A DNA stretch of 64,000 nucleotides from Gonatopus flavifemur (GCA_018340375.1 JAFFJZ010000049.1:1178001-1242000); one strand, 5' to 3'. Counted from the first letter of the stretch, positions 22,253 through 34,314 are shown. The notes: generated by a model from the sequence alone, not told the origin. Made by a program: numbers and translations.

Positions 22253-24287
22253 CAGGGCGTCCCATTTGGAACAGGACAGCTGAATAACTCTTCAGGGAAT
22301 CGAGGAGGAAAAAAATTTTTCACATAAAAGTTGTAGGGTTCAAAGGGGGCCATAAGATGGTGACCTTGAATTTGACCTTGAGGTCAATTTTGAGCATAAT
22401 TGATGGTCAAAGTATGTTTTTTCGAATGGAAAACCCTACGTTCGACCTCAGAAATGGAAAGAGCGAAAAATTTTACGTCCGAATATGTTAACATATCAGG
22501 TCATTTAGAGGTCATTTGAAAGTCAAGAAACCATTTTCCATGGATTTTCACGGAAAAGCCTCAAACGAGTTGTTTCTCTGACCAAAGTTATCAAAGTTGA
22601 AGTGAAACCCCACGTTTCGACCTTGAATTCGACCTTGAGAACGATAATGAATGCCAAATTTGAAACAATAATTAAAAAATTATTTATTTTTCCAGTTCGT
22701 CGTTTTATAATTACAGATGGCACAAATCCGTTGACGGGTAAGACACACTCATTGCAGGAGATGTTCGAATTGACCGCCATTTACTTCAATACATAACTCC
22801 AGCCGGCGTCGAAAGTTTCCAAGAACAGACTGAAAAACTTCTGCACGAATATTCGCAATTGCGTATCTGATGCGTTGTTGTAGATCCACAGGTGTTGTTG
22901 GTCGGTTGGTTTAAACGACATTTTTTACGTAACCCCACAAATGAAAATCTAGAGGAGTGAGATCAGGAGATCTTGCCGGCCACAGTACAAATCCACCTCG
23001 ACCATTCCAACGATTGGGGAAAAGGATATTTAGATAATCCTTCACACATCGAGCAAAGTGTGGTGGTGCACCGTCTTGCTGATACCACATCCTCTGCCTA
23101 GTTGCTAATGTCACATCTTCCATGAGAACTGGTAATTCATGCTGTAAAAACTGTAGATAATGAGGACCGTTAACAGTTCCATCAAAAAAATACGGCCCAA
23201 TAACTTGATTGTCTAGAATTCCACACCAAACATTTATACTCCACCGATGCTGATGATCAACTTGTTGAGTCCAGTGCGGGTTTTGCGCTGACCAATAGTG
23301 GCTATTGTGACGATCTAACAAGCCAGTACTTTGGAACGTTGATTCATCACTGAAAAGAACATATCGAAAGAAATCGGGCGCTTCGTTCAACCTCTGTAAA
23401 GCCCAATGGCAAAAGTTAACCCGATTCTGCATATCTTGTTGAGATAATTCTTGGGTCAGTGTGATGTAGTACGGATGATATTGAGCAGCTTGTAAAATTC
23501 TGTGTGCCGTACTGCGTGGAATATCCAAATCGCGTTCAATATCACGTAAACTAACATGAGGATTCATGTGTATTATTGCTAAAACAGCGACGCATCGAGG
23601 GTCGTTAAAGTTGAAACCTTGATCGTTTCGGCGTTGACCAATCCTTCCTTGTCAACAATTTTTTTCAACTTGGCGAATGACTTCTGTAGAAGGATGGTGC
23701 TGCCGATCTCCAAACCGCTCTCTGTACAATCGTGACGCTCTTTGATACACTCCGCGACACTCACCCAAGATCATTGAAATATCAACACATTCGTTAGGTG
23801 AATAAACCATTTTGAACCCACACTTACACCGTAAACGATGAAAACTTCTGAATGATCATTTTCGTACTGATATGAAGAATAAACTCTGAAGGTTAGTTCT
23901 GTTTACTTTCAATTCAAGGTCGAAACGTGGGGTTTCACTTTAACTTTAATAACTATGGTCAGAGAAACAACTCGTTTGAGGCTTCTCCGTGAAAATCCAT
24001 AGAAAATGGTTTCTTGACCTTCAAATGACCTCTGAATGACGTGATATGTTAACATACTCGGACGTAAAATTTTTCGCTCTTTCCATTTCTGAGGTCGAAC
24101 GTAGGGTTTTCTATTTGAAAAAACATACTTTGACCATCAATTATGCTCAAAATTGACCTCAAGGTCAAATTCAAGGTCACCATCTTATGGCTCCCTCCGA
24201 ACCCTACAACTTTTATCTGAACAATTTCTTTCCCCCTCCATTCCCTGAAGAGTTATTCAGCTGTCCTGTTTCAAATGGGACGCCCTG
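22253..24287. mobile_element. Visitor-type (DD41D) Tc1/mariner element with 377-bp inverted repeats
   Basis: The element is 2035 bp with TA on both sides (22251-22252, 24288-24289). Terminal repeats of 377 bp (22253-22629 and 23911-24287) start CAGGGCGTCCCATTTG and match closely. They enclose one transposase gene on the minus strand. Ends, duplication and gene are all present, so the copy is structurally complete. Confidence 0.92.
22749..23810 (-). pseudogene. DD41D transposase, two in-frame stops
   Basis: From ATG 23808-23810 (MVYSPNECVDISMILGE) a single frame of 353 codons runs to TGA at 22749. The N-terminal helix-turn-helix region includes HVSLRDIERDLDIPRSTAHR. The triad is LFSDESTF, QQDGAPPHFA and SPDLTPLDFHLWG. 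I count 41 residues between the second and third Asp, the DD41D spacing described for Visitor elements. In-frame stops occur after RQVEKNC and after GYVKNVV, where related proteins have VYSNRPTTP-like sequence. The C-terminus NRPTTPVDLQQRIR is otherwise intact. No frameshift, so decay is recent. Confidence 0.9.
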
Positions 24288-24289
24288 TA

Positions 24290-25304
24290 TAATGGAATGA
24301 ATATTTTATGAACCACTGATATCGGATAAAGGGAATTCATTGATGTGGAAAAATATTCCTCATATACCCATAGGGAGTGTGCGAAGTGTGGAATCCACGT
24401 TCAGCAAATGCTACGGTGAAAAGTGGAACGCGGAGCAAAGGCGGACACTGGTATCGCACCACTATTTTTGCTACAACTTTCTTCATACGAAGGTCACCAG
24501 ATTTTTCCAAACGGCATTGGATTCGAGATACGTTGCTCTATATGTGAGATATTTTTACAAATCTTGTGGAACCAAGAACACATTTTTTTATTAACTTTTA
24601 TTGAACAATCAATTTTTCCAGACAATAAACTCCGCGTCAGGCAATAATCCAACACACACGCTTCAAGCGCATGAAAGATCAAATGCTGTTTGGATCATTC
24701 AAATCGGTCGAGTAGTTCTCGAGATATTTGAATTTGAATCAAACGTTGCATAGAAATGCGTTTGTTTGTAACTTGTTATAAATTTTCTTTTGCAAAGGAA
24801 TTTTAGGGGATGTTATGAGCAACGGGAGACTCGAATCATATGGGAGTCGTTGGGGGAACAAATATACAATTTTCGGCTGTGCGATTTCAGGAATTCTGAC
24901 CCTATCCCTGGTAAAAATATACATACGCTCGTAGTAAGCACACTCGAAGCTGACAAGAACCGTGGAAAGGTTCCAATCTCCTCTTGCCGAAGCGTATAAT
25001 AATTGTTTGGTGTAGAATATTTGAACTATACGTTATCAATACGCTTTATAAACGTTCAACTCCGTTTTGGGAAGAATACTGTTACGTTCTATGAAAGGTG
25101 ATGCGAATTATTCCAGACAGACTTTGAGTATCGGTCTTCAACTGTCAGGAATCATAGCATTCCATAGCTGAATGAGTAAGATGCTGAATTGCAATGATGA
25201 CAATCATGGGTTCAAATCTCGCCAAGTGGTTAGAATTTTTATCCCCCTATATTGTTTATCCTCTTCATGGGGCGTTGATTTTCATACGCTTCCTTTGTTC
25301 CAAA
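24290..25304. other. No gene recognised
   Basis: About 1 kb of AT-rich sequence between two complete DNA elements. No motif or repeat structure that I can name. Confidence 0.5.
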
Positions 25305-25309
25305 CGTCG

Positions 25310-25347
25310 CACAGTGGTCGATTTTCGTGAGAACTGTGTCAAAAATC
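25310..25347 (+). other. Transib left end, recombination-signal-like
   Basis: Heptamer CACAGTG, 22-bp spacer, then TCAAAAATC. The heptamer equals the V(D)J recombination-signal consensus, and the distal block matches 7 of 9 of the nonamer ACAAAAACC. The right end repeats this layout. Confidence 0.8.
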
Positions 25348-25459
25348 TAGAACACTCCGGAATCTGAGCGGGAATCGATAGCGCTTCGTGTCTCGTAGGT
25401 TTTTGAGTCGTGGAATCCAAATCCGCTGCCGGAATTCCGCTACGGCTGAAGGAAAATTC

Positions 25460-26190
25460 AATATGGCCGCTGAAAGTTGGGAATCTGAAGGGGAACGCGC
25501 AGAAATATCGACTTTGAAGGATGTAACACTCCAGAATCGGCATGTAAATTGATTCAGCCGCGTATGTTATAGTTCTTGAGGTTACTGAATTCAAAGCTCA
25601 TGGAGAGATTTCGATAGCATCCAAGGGGATCTCAATATGGCCGCTCAAAGATGATTATTTCATCAAAAACGAGTAGAATGCCGACTTTCCAGGGTGTCAC
25701 ACTCCAGAATCTGCATGTAAATTGATTCAGCCGCGTATGTTATAGTTCTTGAGGTTACTGAATTCGAATTCCGTGGAGAGATTTCGATGGCATCCAAGGG
25801 AATCTCAATATGGCCGCTCAAAGATGATTGTTTCATCAAAAACGAGTAAAATGCCGACTTTCCAGGGTGTAATACTTCAGAATCTGCATGTGAATTGATT
25901 CAGCCGCGTCTGTAATAGTTTTTGAGGTTGCTGAATTCGAATTTCGTGGAGAGATTTTGATAGCATCCAAGGATATCCCAGTATGACCGCTCAAAGATGA
26001 TTATTCCATCGGAAACGAGTAAAGTGTCGACTTTCCAGGGTGTACCACTTCAGAATCTGCATGTAAGTCGATTGAAATCTGTATCTTATGAATTTTTGAG
26101 GTGCTATACTTGAATTCCATGCGGAAATTCCAATAGCATTCAAGGGAATCCTAATATGGTCGCTCAAAGATTAGCATTCAGTGGAAAAAC
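25460..26190. repeat. ~174-bp tandem array, left Transib arm (about five units)
   Basis: Units begin AATATGGCCGCTCAAAG near 25460, 25635, 25808, 25981 and 26154, each with GCCGACTTTCCAGGGTGT and GAATCTGCATGTAAATTGAT. The right arm has about three units (30965-31345). Confidence 0.85.
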
Positions 26191-26452
26191 GGGTAATCCT
26201 ACCTAGAATCAATTCCATTACTCGAGATAAGTAGAAATAGCTCTATAATAACTTCCTTCGGCATCACCCAGAGTTAACGACGAGGATGTAGAAAGTTTTG
26301 TAGCTCCATGTTTGATGTTTTTTACATTTGACATTTTTTTTTCTTGCATTTCATATATTTTTGATTTTTTTTTTCATATTTTATGTATCCTTTTTTGCGC
26401 ATTTCATAATTTTCAATTCATTCTTCTTCAATGTCCAGAAGTAGATAATTTT

Positions 26453-27392
26453 TCATTCATCCACATTGCTCTCATCAATCCTCAATGAGTTTCTTGCTTC
26501 TTCATTCAAGGAGGAATTTTTTTTGACTTGGTGCACCCTCAAGGAACTTATTAAAGGATCTGATGAAACCAACATGTGGTGAATGATATCCTCATTGCAT
26601 TTCGTCCGAGAAAATAGTCTGCTCTTGTGGGCTCTGGCCTCTTTGAATACTTTATTATTAGCCTCTTGAGCTTCCTCTGATGAACAACCGATTGATAGCC
26701 CAAGAACTCTCATTATTCGACTCCCGTGAAGCAAGAATTTATGAATAGATGGTGGCATTTTATACCAACTGTATGAAAGAACGAACAGTCTCGCAGGGTC
26801 CAACGCATATTGTTCAAACTTATTATGGTCAATGTCATGGCCACTTGTTAGGACTCGTAATATGGTAGCGAAGCGATTTATTAGCTGAATATCAACACCA
26901 GTGATTTCTGCCACCATTTCCGGATTATCGAAAAACCGTCTCGCGGTATTCCCATCATTAGTGGATCCATGCCCTTGTTTCACTATGTTCACCAAAATTG
27001 GAAGCCTAGATCGCAAACCATCTTGAATTGATCTTTTTCGCATTTCTTTCAACTTTTTGTCATCTCCCTTAGCATAAAATTCTTCAAAATCTAAATTGTA
27101 AGCAAGATAAAAAATGCATCCCATGGAGCGTATTCTGGTGTGAAGTGTTGAAAGCCCGAAGTCAAAATTAGTCTCGTTACAAGGCATTCTCTGAACTCTC
27201 TCTAAATCGTTCATATCATCAGGGGTAGCTCGACATATATTACACGATGTAGATGTGGCTTGGGAAGTGAGGACGTTACACACTTTTCCATCTACCATCG
27301 CACAATACAATTTGTGCGAGACTTGGACTTTTTTCTCATGAACAATCACAGATGTGGGCTGTGACTGTAAAATCGCCTCCTTAATGTTATTA
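26453..27392 (-). pseudogene. Transib transposase, C-terminal half (left copy)
   Basis: An open frame of about 310 codons. Blocks: VSHKLYCAMVDGKVCNVLT, CNICRATPDDMNDLERV (zinc-binding-like), LSTLHTRIRSMGCIFYLAYN, GNTARRFFDNPEMVAEITG, MPPSIHKFLLHGSRIM and GLSIGCSSEEAQEANNKVF. The last contains the Glu placed like the third catalytic residue of RAG1 (EGNESGNKLFR region). The same order of motifs occurs in the RAG1 core, as expected for Transib, the proposed RAG1 ancestor. The 5' side is cut by a mariner at 27395. The first catalytic region is missing from this copy. I cannot assign the second Asp with confidence. Confidence 0.8.
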
Positions 27393-27394
27393 TA

Positions 27395-28293
27395 CGAGGG
27401 TGGATTGATAAGTTTCCGGCCTGACCAAGAGATGGCGCCACTAGGCCTACCTTGAGGTGGCGTTCTATAGTACCATCCTTAGATAGCTTGTAGCTATAGT
27501 TTCAGTCCGATCGCCATGTTAGTTTAGTTTTGAGAGCACGCTGACCAAGACGCCTCTGTGTTTTTCGTGAAAATGGAAAAGCTGAAAAATCGTGCTGTCA
27601 TCAAATACTTTTATTTGAAGGGGTTAACGCCGAAGGAAATTAAAGAAGAGATGGACTCAACACTGGGGACATCCTCCCCATCATATTCAACCGTTAAGCA
27701 GTGGGTTTCCGAGTTTAAAAAGGGTCGTGTGAGCACCTCTGATGAGCCTCGCTCAGGACGCCCCATTGAGGTCACAACTCCAGATATGATCGAAGAAATC
27801 CATCAAATAGTGCTGAAAGATCGCAGATTAAAAGTTCGTGAGATAGCTGAGACCTGAAAGATGTCATATGAACGTGTACAAAATATTTTGCACCAACATT
27901 TGTATATGGAAAAGCTCTGTGCGAGATGGGTGCCGCGTTTGCTAACAGTCGACCAGAAATTGATTCGAAAGAACATTTCTACCGCCAATTTGGCGTTGTA
28001 TAAGCGTAATCCAAGCGAATTTTTGCGTCGATTCGTAACCGTTGACGAAACTTGGGTCCACAACTACACTCCTGAAACCAAAGAACAGTCTAAACAGTGG
28101 ATTGGACCAGGGGAACCAACTCCAAAGAAGGCAAAAACAATTTTTTTGGCGAACAAGGTTATGGCTACTGTTTTTTGGGATGCAAGAGGTATTATATACA
28201 TTTATTACCTTGAAAAGGGTAAAACTATCACTGGTCAATACTACGCAGACTTATTGCGACGTTTGAGCCACGAAGTGAAAATTAAACGACCAT
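27395..28293 (+). mobile_element. Mariner fragment, 3' truncated, inside Transib
   Basis: Starts CGAGGGTGGATTGATAAGTT after TA (27393-27394), a mariner 5' end. Its transposase stops aligning at 28293 and no 3' repeat is present. The Transib middle is absent at the same point, so one deletion probably removed both. Confidence 0.8.
27573..28293 (+). pseudogene. Mariner transposase, truncated
   Basis: Starts [31 protein letters not shown] and DEPRSGRP form the DNA-binding region, then one TGA after REIAET. RVQNILHQHLYMEKLCARW and VPRLLTVDQK follow. The first catalytic block is FVTVDETWVHNYTPETKEQ, and then KVMATVFWDARGIIYI. The frame breaks off after EVKIKRP, before the second and third catalytic residues. 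Confidence 0.88.
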
Positions 28294-28361
28294 ATTCTTC
28301 CATATGGAGGGTATGTTTCACTTTCTAGTAATCCAATGTTGTGAGTTCTAAGGAGTTCATA

Positions 28362-28955
28362 CTAGGATTCAGTTAAATGTAGATCCATATACATGGCTGA
28401 TAATTTATTTGAGAAATGAATCGAATCCTCCACGTGAGTGATGACCTCTATTTCAGGTCGCGAATCTTCAGGTTCAATGGCTTTGAGCAATGTTTTCTGA
28501 GAGTAGCTCGAGTGGAGTGCTCTGGCATTCCGATACATTGTACTCCTTGAGCTCTCTTGATCTGGTACTCTTGGTCGACCGCGTTCTCGATCACGATCAA
28601 CGTTTTGCCGTATTCCAGCGGAATTCATCTCCAGATTACAGTGGGTAGGGCTCATCGCATCATTCTGGAATTCGTATTTGATCATCCCTTCCATGAAATC
28701 TTTGTATTCTTTCCGGAATGTACTTTGCGATCGACGAACTCTGTTGTAATATTTCGTGAATTGTCTCAGAAAGTTGTTATCCGAATATTTTCGAAGTTCC
28801 TTCAATTGAACGGTATTATAGCCGAACGTATCTTTCATCTCACAAATGATGATATCCAATCTAGAACGGGAGTTGTTGGACCTATCCTCCGCCCATATCC
28901 ATTCACATAACTTTTTTCGCTGGAGTGTGCAACACGAGATTGTTCCTCGCGACAA
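28362..28955 (-). pseudogene. Transib transposase, N-terminal part (left copy)
   Basis: A frame of about 197 codons upstream, on the same strand, of the C-terminal half. It contains LKELRKYSDNNFLRQFTKYY, a basic RDRERGRPRVPDQESSRST stretch and YSQKTLLKAIEPED. These resemble the poorly conserved N-terminal region of arthropod Transib proteins (FxxxF basic helix, GRP hook). Identification depends mostly on position between the Transib ends. Confidence 0.5.
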
Positions 28956-29430
28956 ATTGTTGGGATATAATTAGTTCATGGGGATTATATAATAGTACCC
29001 AGTGCGACCTCTATACAGTAGAGTATTCAATTGGTTATTGTATCAAACCAAAATAGTTATTGAAAATCGGTATGAAAGTATCTGTGAACATCTAATTCGA
29101 TTGGAATCAATACGCTGAGAGCCTGTTGGAACTCATGACTTCTCGTCTTGCAATAACTGCGCCGGGCGTTTCCTCATCCACCAACGTACAATACGATTTG
29201 TGCGAGACTTGGATTTCATTTTCATGAACAATTACAGATGTGGGTTGATTGTGATTGGGGTTTGGAATGGGGAATGAATAATGATAATGATGGATAATAA
29301 GTAATGCACTGGGGAAAAAAAGTTGTAAAATTCACTTTTTCTCAAGGAAATACATGGACGATTCGAAAATGAAGTGAGTGTTACCACAATTTTAGTTGTT
29401 TTGATAGAGGGGCATGTGAGATGTGCAACC
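28956..29430. other. Transib centre, mostly non-coding
   Basis: A 60-bp piece near 29186-29247 repeats, in the same orientation, the transposase segment around 27300-27360. This suggests rearrangement at the junction of the two inverted copies. A poly-A-like run is near 29310. Confidence 0.45.
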
Positions 29431-30690
29431 GCGGTTGGGTTGCAGTCAATGCTCGATCATACTGCGAGGAGGATCTTTCTATTGTTGACACCAGAAACCT
29501 TGGAAAAAGTGAAACGAAAGCCCGTAATATTGGGGGGAAAATGAGGATTGGATGGATGTTCTGGTCAACAAACATTTGAACAGAAATGGTCAGCCAACTC
29601 GATCCCAGTTACTGGTGATGGCTCAGTATTTCTGATTTCATATGTCCCTCTCAACATAGTCTGTGAGGATGGGCAAATATTGTGGAGAAATGACAGACCA
29701 TCATCGACAAGATTATGTCGACCTTTGAAATCCAACTTTACAAAAGAGACATCAGAAAACACTCTCAGAGAATATGATAACATTAAGGGGGCGGTTTCAC
29801 AGTTACAGCCCACATCTGTAATTGCTTATGAGAAAGAAGTCCAAGTGTCGCACAAATTATATTGTACGATGGTAGATGGAAAAGTGTGTAACGTCCTTAC
29901 TTCCCAAGCCCCATCTACATCGTGTAATATATGGCGAGCTACCCATAATGATATAAACAATTTAGAGAGAGTTCAGAGAATGCTTTGTGACGAGACTAAT
30001 TTTTACTTCGAGCTTTCAACACTTCACACCAGAATACGCTCCATGGAATGCATTTTTCATCTTGCTTACAATTTAGATTTTGAAAAATTTTATGCTAAGG
30101 GAGATGACAAAAAGTTGAAAGAAATGCGAAAAAGATCAATTCAAGATGGTTTGCGATCTAGGCTTCCAATTTTGGTGGACATAGTGAAACAAGGTCATGG
30201 ATCCATTGATGATGGGAATACCGCGAGACGGTTTCTCGATAATCCGGGAATGGTGGCAGAAATCACTGGTGTTGATATTCAGCTGATGAATCGCTTCTCT
30301 ACCATATGACGAGTCCTAACAAGTGGCCATGACATTGACCATAATAAGTTTGAACAACATGCGTTGGACCCTGCGAGACTGTTCGTTCATTTATACAGTT
30401 GTTATGAAATGCCACCATCTATTCATAAAATCTCGCTTCACGGAAGTCAAATAATGGAAGTTTTTGGGCTATCAATCGGTTGTTTATGAGAGGAAGCTCG
30501 AGAGGCTAATAATAAAGTATTCAAAGAGGCCAGAGGCACAAGAGCAGGCTATTCTCTCGAACAAAATGCAATGAGGATATCATTCACAACAATAAGTTCC
30601 TTGAGGGTGCACCAAGTTAAAACAAATTCCTCGTTCAGCGAAGAAGCAAGAAACTTATTGAGGATTGATGAGAGCAATGTGGATGGATGA
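29430..30690 (+). pseudogene. Transib transposase, middle and C-terminal (right copy)
   Basis: Starts with LDHTARRIF, then after a TGA GLDGCSGQQTFEQKW (first catalytic Asp region), RNDRPSSTRLCRPLKSNF and the same domains as the left copy: SHKLYCTMVDGKVCN, LSTLHTRIRSMECIFHLAY and GNTARRFLDNPGMV. Stops follow RFSTI (30307) and SIGCL, and frameshifts occur near 30540. It retains the segment deleted from the left copy but lacks the N-terminus. Confidence 0.8.
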
Positions 30691-30964
30691 CAAATTATCT
30701 ACTTCTGGACATTGGAAAAGAATGAATTGAAAATTATGGAATGCGCAAAAAAGGATACATGAAGTATTAAAAAAAAATAAAAATGTATGAAATGCAAAAA
30801 AAAAAATATATGTAAAATGTGAAAAACATCAAACATGGAGCTACAAAAGTCCCTACGTCCTCGTCGTTAGCCCTGTGTGCTGCCGAAGGAAAGTATTATG
30901 GAGCTATTTTTACTTATCTCGAGTAATGGAATTGATTCTAGGTAGGATTACTCGTTTTTCCACC

Positions 30965-31345
30965 GAATGCTAATCTTTGAGCGACCATATTAGGATTCCC
31001 TTGAATGCTATCGGAATTTCCGCATGGAATTCAAATAAAGCACCCCAAAAATTCGTAAGATACAGATTTCAATCAACTTACATGCAGATTCTGAAGTGGT
31101 ACACGCTGGAAAGTCGGTACTTCACTCGTTTTTTGATGAAATAATCATCTTTGAGCGGTCATATTGAGATTCCTTTGGATGCTATCGAAATCTCTCCACG
31201 GAATTCGAATTCGGTAACCTCAAAAACTATGACATACGCGGCTGAATCAATTTACATGCAGATTCTGGAGTGTTACACCCTTCGAAGTCGATATTTCTGC
31301 GCGTTTCCCTTCAGATCCTCAACTTTCAGCGGCCATATTGAATTT
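30965..31345. repeat. ~174-bp tandem array, right Transib arm (about three units)
   Basis: Inverted relative to the left arm; CTTTGAGCG(A/G)(C/T)CATATT marks units near 30975, 31150 and 31325. Confidence 0.8.
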
Positions 31346-31451
31346 CCCTCCAGCCGTATCAAGATTCCGGCAGCGGATTTGGATTATACGACTCAAAAAC
31401 CTACGGGATACGGAGCGCTATCGATTTCCGCTCAGATTCCGAAGTGTTCCA

Positions 31452-31489
31452 GATTTTTGACATAGTTCTGACGAAAATCGACCACTGTG
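31452..31489 (-). other. Transib right end, recombination-signal-like
   Basis: Reads inward on the minus strand CACAGTG, 22 bp, TCAAAAATC, the same layout as the left end. Confidence 0.8.
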
Positions 31490-32001
31490 CGTCGCTTCGA
31501 ATACTTTTCGAATCCGCTCCGTTCACTCTTAGTTCACTCCTCATTAACGTTTCTGTTGCGCTCTACCATACTTTTCGTCTGTGCTTCATCCCAGCTCGCA
31601 TTTTCACCAAGGATATGCGAAGTATTTCTCATGAAAACATATTTTCCCCATCAATCAACGAAATTGGCCACGACTCATGGTAACATCGGTCACTTGCGTC
31701 TCACAAAAAGCTCTTCCGTTTTCTGGTAAAAATCGTAGTACTCATCTATCAATTGAATAACCATCGAGTATCACCGAAGTACGTTCTTTGAGTATAAGAT
31801 TGGTACCTCATTGGATTTTCATGATTGTCCATATGACGTACCCACTTATATTGGGAGTCATGAGTGAAATTAATACCTTCCACACGGATTAACTTTGAGC
31901 AGTTGACATTCATCATGTTGATATGAGTTCGGTGAAAAAGTCTGACAACACACAAAAAAAGTAAGAAAAGAAGTTTTTATTATTCTCATAATATAATATT
32001 A

Positions 32002-33013
32002 TTAAGTGATGTACACTCCCTCTGCCTCTACAACTCGTGCCCGACACTCTGGTGAACTTTGCACGCCCTCCGTCCGAAATTGTTGTGGTTGTGAGTTAAA
32101 AAAGTCATTCAGTGCATTTTCGAGATCGGTGAGATCATCAAATTCCTTATCCTGTAGATAATTTTTCAATGGCCGGAGAAGATGGGTAGTCGGTAGGAGC
32201 CGAGACTGGTGAATACGGTGGATGTGGTAAAACTTCCCAACCCAGCTGCGAAATACAAGTTTGTGTCATTTTAGCTGAGTGTCGTCAAGCGTGGTCATGG
32301 AGAAGTCGAACTTGGACACGTCTACACCTTTTTGGTTTGATCATTCCAGCCAGTGTTTGCAGTTTTCTAGTGTGAGTCTCCGCCGATATCCTGGTCTTTG
32401 CTGGTAGCAATCCGTTATAGAGCAAGCCCTCAGAGTCCCATCAACAACAGAGTAATACTCTCTGTACTTCGCGAGGCAGTTTAGGGGTTGGCTCTGGTTT
32501 TTTTCCTCTCGGTAGCCACTGTCGCTCGCATGTGTGGTTACCATAGAGCACCCAACTTTCATCTCCAGTGACGATTTCTTGGAGGAAATCTCTTCTGTTT
32601 GGACGACGCAGGAGTGGAAGACATATAGACAACCGTGACGCTTCGTTTGATTCGCTGAGATCGTGTGGTATCCAAGACGACACAACTTTTCTATATTCCA
32701 TCTCTTGTGAATGTTGGAGAATCGTGGGGTGGCTACAACCGAGTTTGTTGGCTAATTCTCGTGACGAAGTGTTAGGCTTTGCTTCCATGAGTGCACGCAG
32801 TTGTTCATCGTTAACAGCTGGTTTCCCGCCAGACCTGGGTTTGTCTTCAAAAGATGTATCGCCTAAACGGAAACGTTGATACCAACGAGATACAGTCAAG
32901 TGATGAAGAACGTCTGACTTGAACGCGCTGCAAATACTAGCGGCTGCAGCTCTTGCGGAATGCCCTTGTAAAAATTCGTAATAAGTGATTGCTCGAAGTG
33001 CACTTCGTTTCAT
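32002..33013 (-). pseudogene. Mariner transposase, broken
   Basis: ATG at 33013 gives MKRSALRAITYYEFLQGHSA, VSRWYQRFRLGDTSFEDKPR and ELANKLGCSHPTILQHSQ (paired helix-turn-helix domains). ASRLSICLPLLRR and the first catalytic block EIVTGDESWVLYGNH follow. After KLPREVQRVLLCC the frame shifts (YSVVDGTLRACSITDCY). The second catalytic Asp region DFSMTTLDDTQL is damaged and the third is not recognisable. The C-terminus KDKEFDDLTDLENALNDFF ends VYIT at 32002. A run ending near 31935 (AAAAAGTCTGACAACAC) looks like the 3' inverted repeat; the 5' end was not fixed. Confidence 0.82.
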
Positions 33014-33994
33014 TTTCGCTCGTACTGACTGCGTGGAACAACTGACTGGTTTATAAACACTGCGGTATGGAAGGTTCAGATCATCTTTGTGATCAGAAAA
33101 AAATTTCTTAATTGGAAAAAAAAGTTTCGCAAGGTTTTCTTACCATCCTAATATTACATTGCAATAACTTGTGAATTGTCACTTCGGTCACGTATTTTTT
33201 CATAACATCGTGTGACCGCTGTGACAAGTTTTCACAAGTAAACTCATACTACTCCTAACTTACTCTCAGTTCGCCTAATGTGTTCATATTGTTTCTGTGA
33301 TTAATGGTATCAATGAATTATCCGATGAGATACATAGGGGTGAGTGTGGACATTCGCACCACGGGGTGACATGCGTCACAGCAGATATCTCTTCCGGAAA
33401 TTTTCAAATCGTTGTTGCACATATCATTCACTCTATGGATGCCCTGACTCCATACGAGTCCACAGGAATGTGGAATGATTGTGTTTTCCTTATTCATCGC
33501 TTGAGCACTCCCAAATTCGCTCGATTTTTGTATCATTGGTGTCTCATTATTCATTCCAGATGATTATTCATGATATGATCCAAAAGTAGTGGTTCTTATG
33601 AGAATTGAGGGGACCAGTCACTCACAGAGAGGGACGAAGAGTTAGTTCGCAGGGTGATGCAAGTCTCCCGTCATGTAGGGAGAATTGCACCAATCACAAT
33701 GTTTCTGGAGAAGACTCGTATCATTCATGGAATGTAAGATTCGACCTTGCAATCATTTGCAACTTAGGGAGGAATATTTGCTCTGTGGAAATCTGATGAG
33801 TATTATATCAAATGAATTCAACCATGAACGTCATATCAATGTCAAGAAAAGTGATGGATCAAGATTTCTAAAATCAGCACGAATCAAATTTTGACTCTCA
33901 TAATTCAATGAAATGTAGCGACAATGATAGTCTCTTATGTTAGAGATGAGCATGCCAAATGATTGAGCAAAATATTCTTCTTCACGAATGTTAT
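33014..33994. other. No gene recognised
   Basis: Non-coding sequence between the mariner and element B. Short open frames show no recognisable motif. Confidence 0.45.
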
Positions 33995-34314
33995 GAGGAG
34001 TTGTATTGTGAAGGGCGACAAGGGCTCGAACAGCGAGCGGAGTATTGTCCAAGCCGTGACGTCACACGTCATAATCGAAAGTCGAAATTCTGGAAGATAA
34101 AAAATACTGGGCGATAGGTCTTGGAAGATCAATGTGTGTGTCCCCCCACGATTTTTTTTATAGTCAATAGTTTTCGAGTTGAAAAATACAAACTACAAAT
34201 CTTTTTGCTCCGAAAATCAATGTTTGTTCATATTAAACTAGTTCTAACTTGGTCATTCTTCGATGTACAGAGTATAATAAGGAATCTCACAGATTCTGGT
34301 TGATGAGACTCCGC

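Larger units (their letters stand above)
25310..31489. mobile_element. Transib element with inverted-copy arms and 5-bp CGTCG duplication
   Basis: Both ends start CACAGTGGTCGATTTTCGT and are flanked by CGTCG (25305-25309 and 31490-31494), the GC-rich 5-bp duplication typical of Transib. The left part carries a minus-strand transposase and the right part a second plus-strand transposase fragment, so the two 2-kb arms are inverted copies. A mariner fragment lies between them. The element is about twice normal Transib length, consistent with fusion of two copies. Confidence 0.88.

Noticed and set aside
29548..29813. Separate gene on the minus strand at 29.6-29.8 kb
   Set aside because: Antisense to the Transib right copy.
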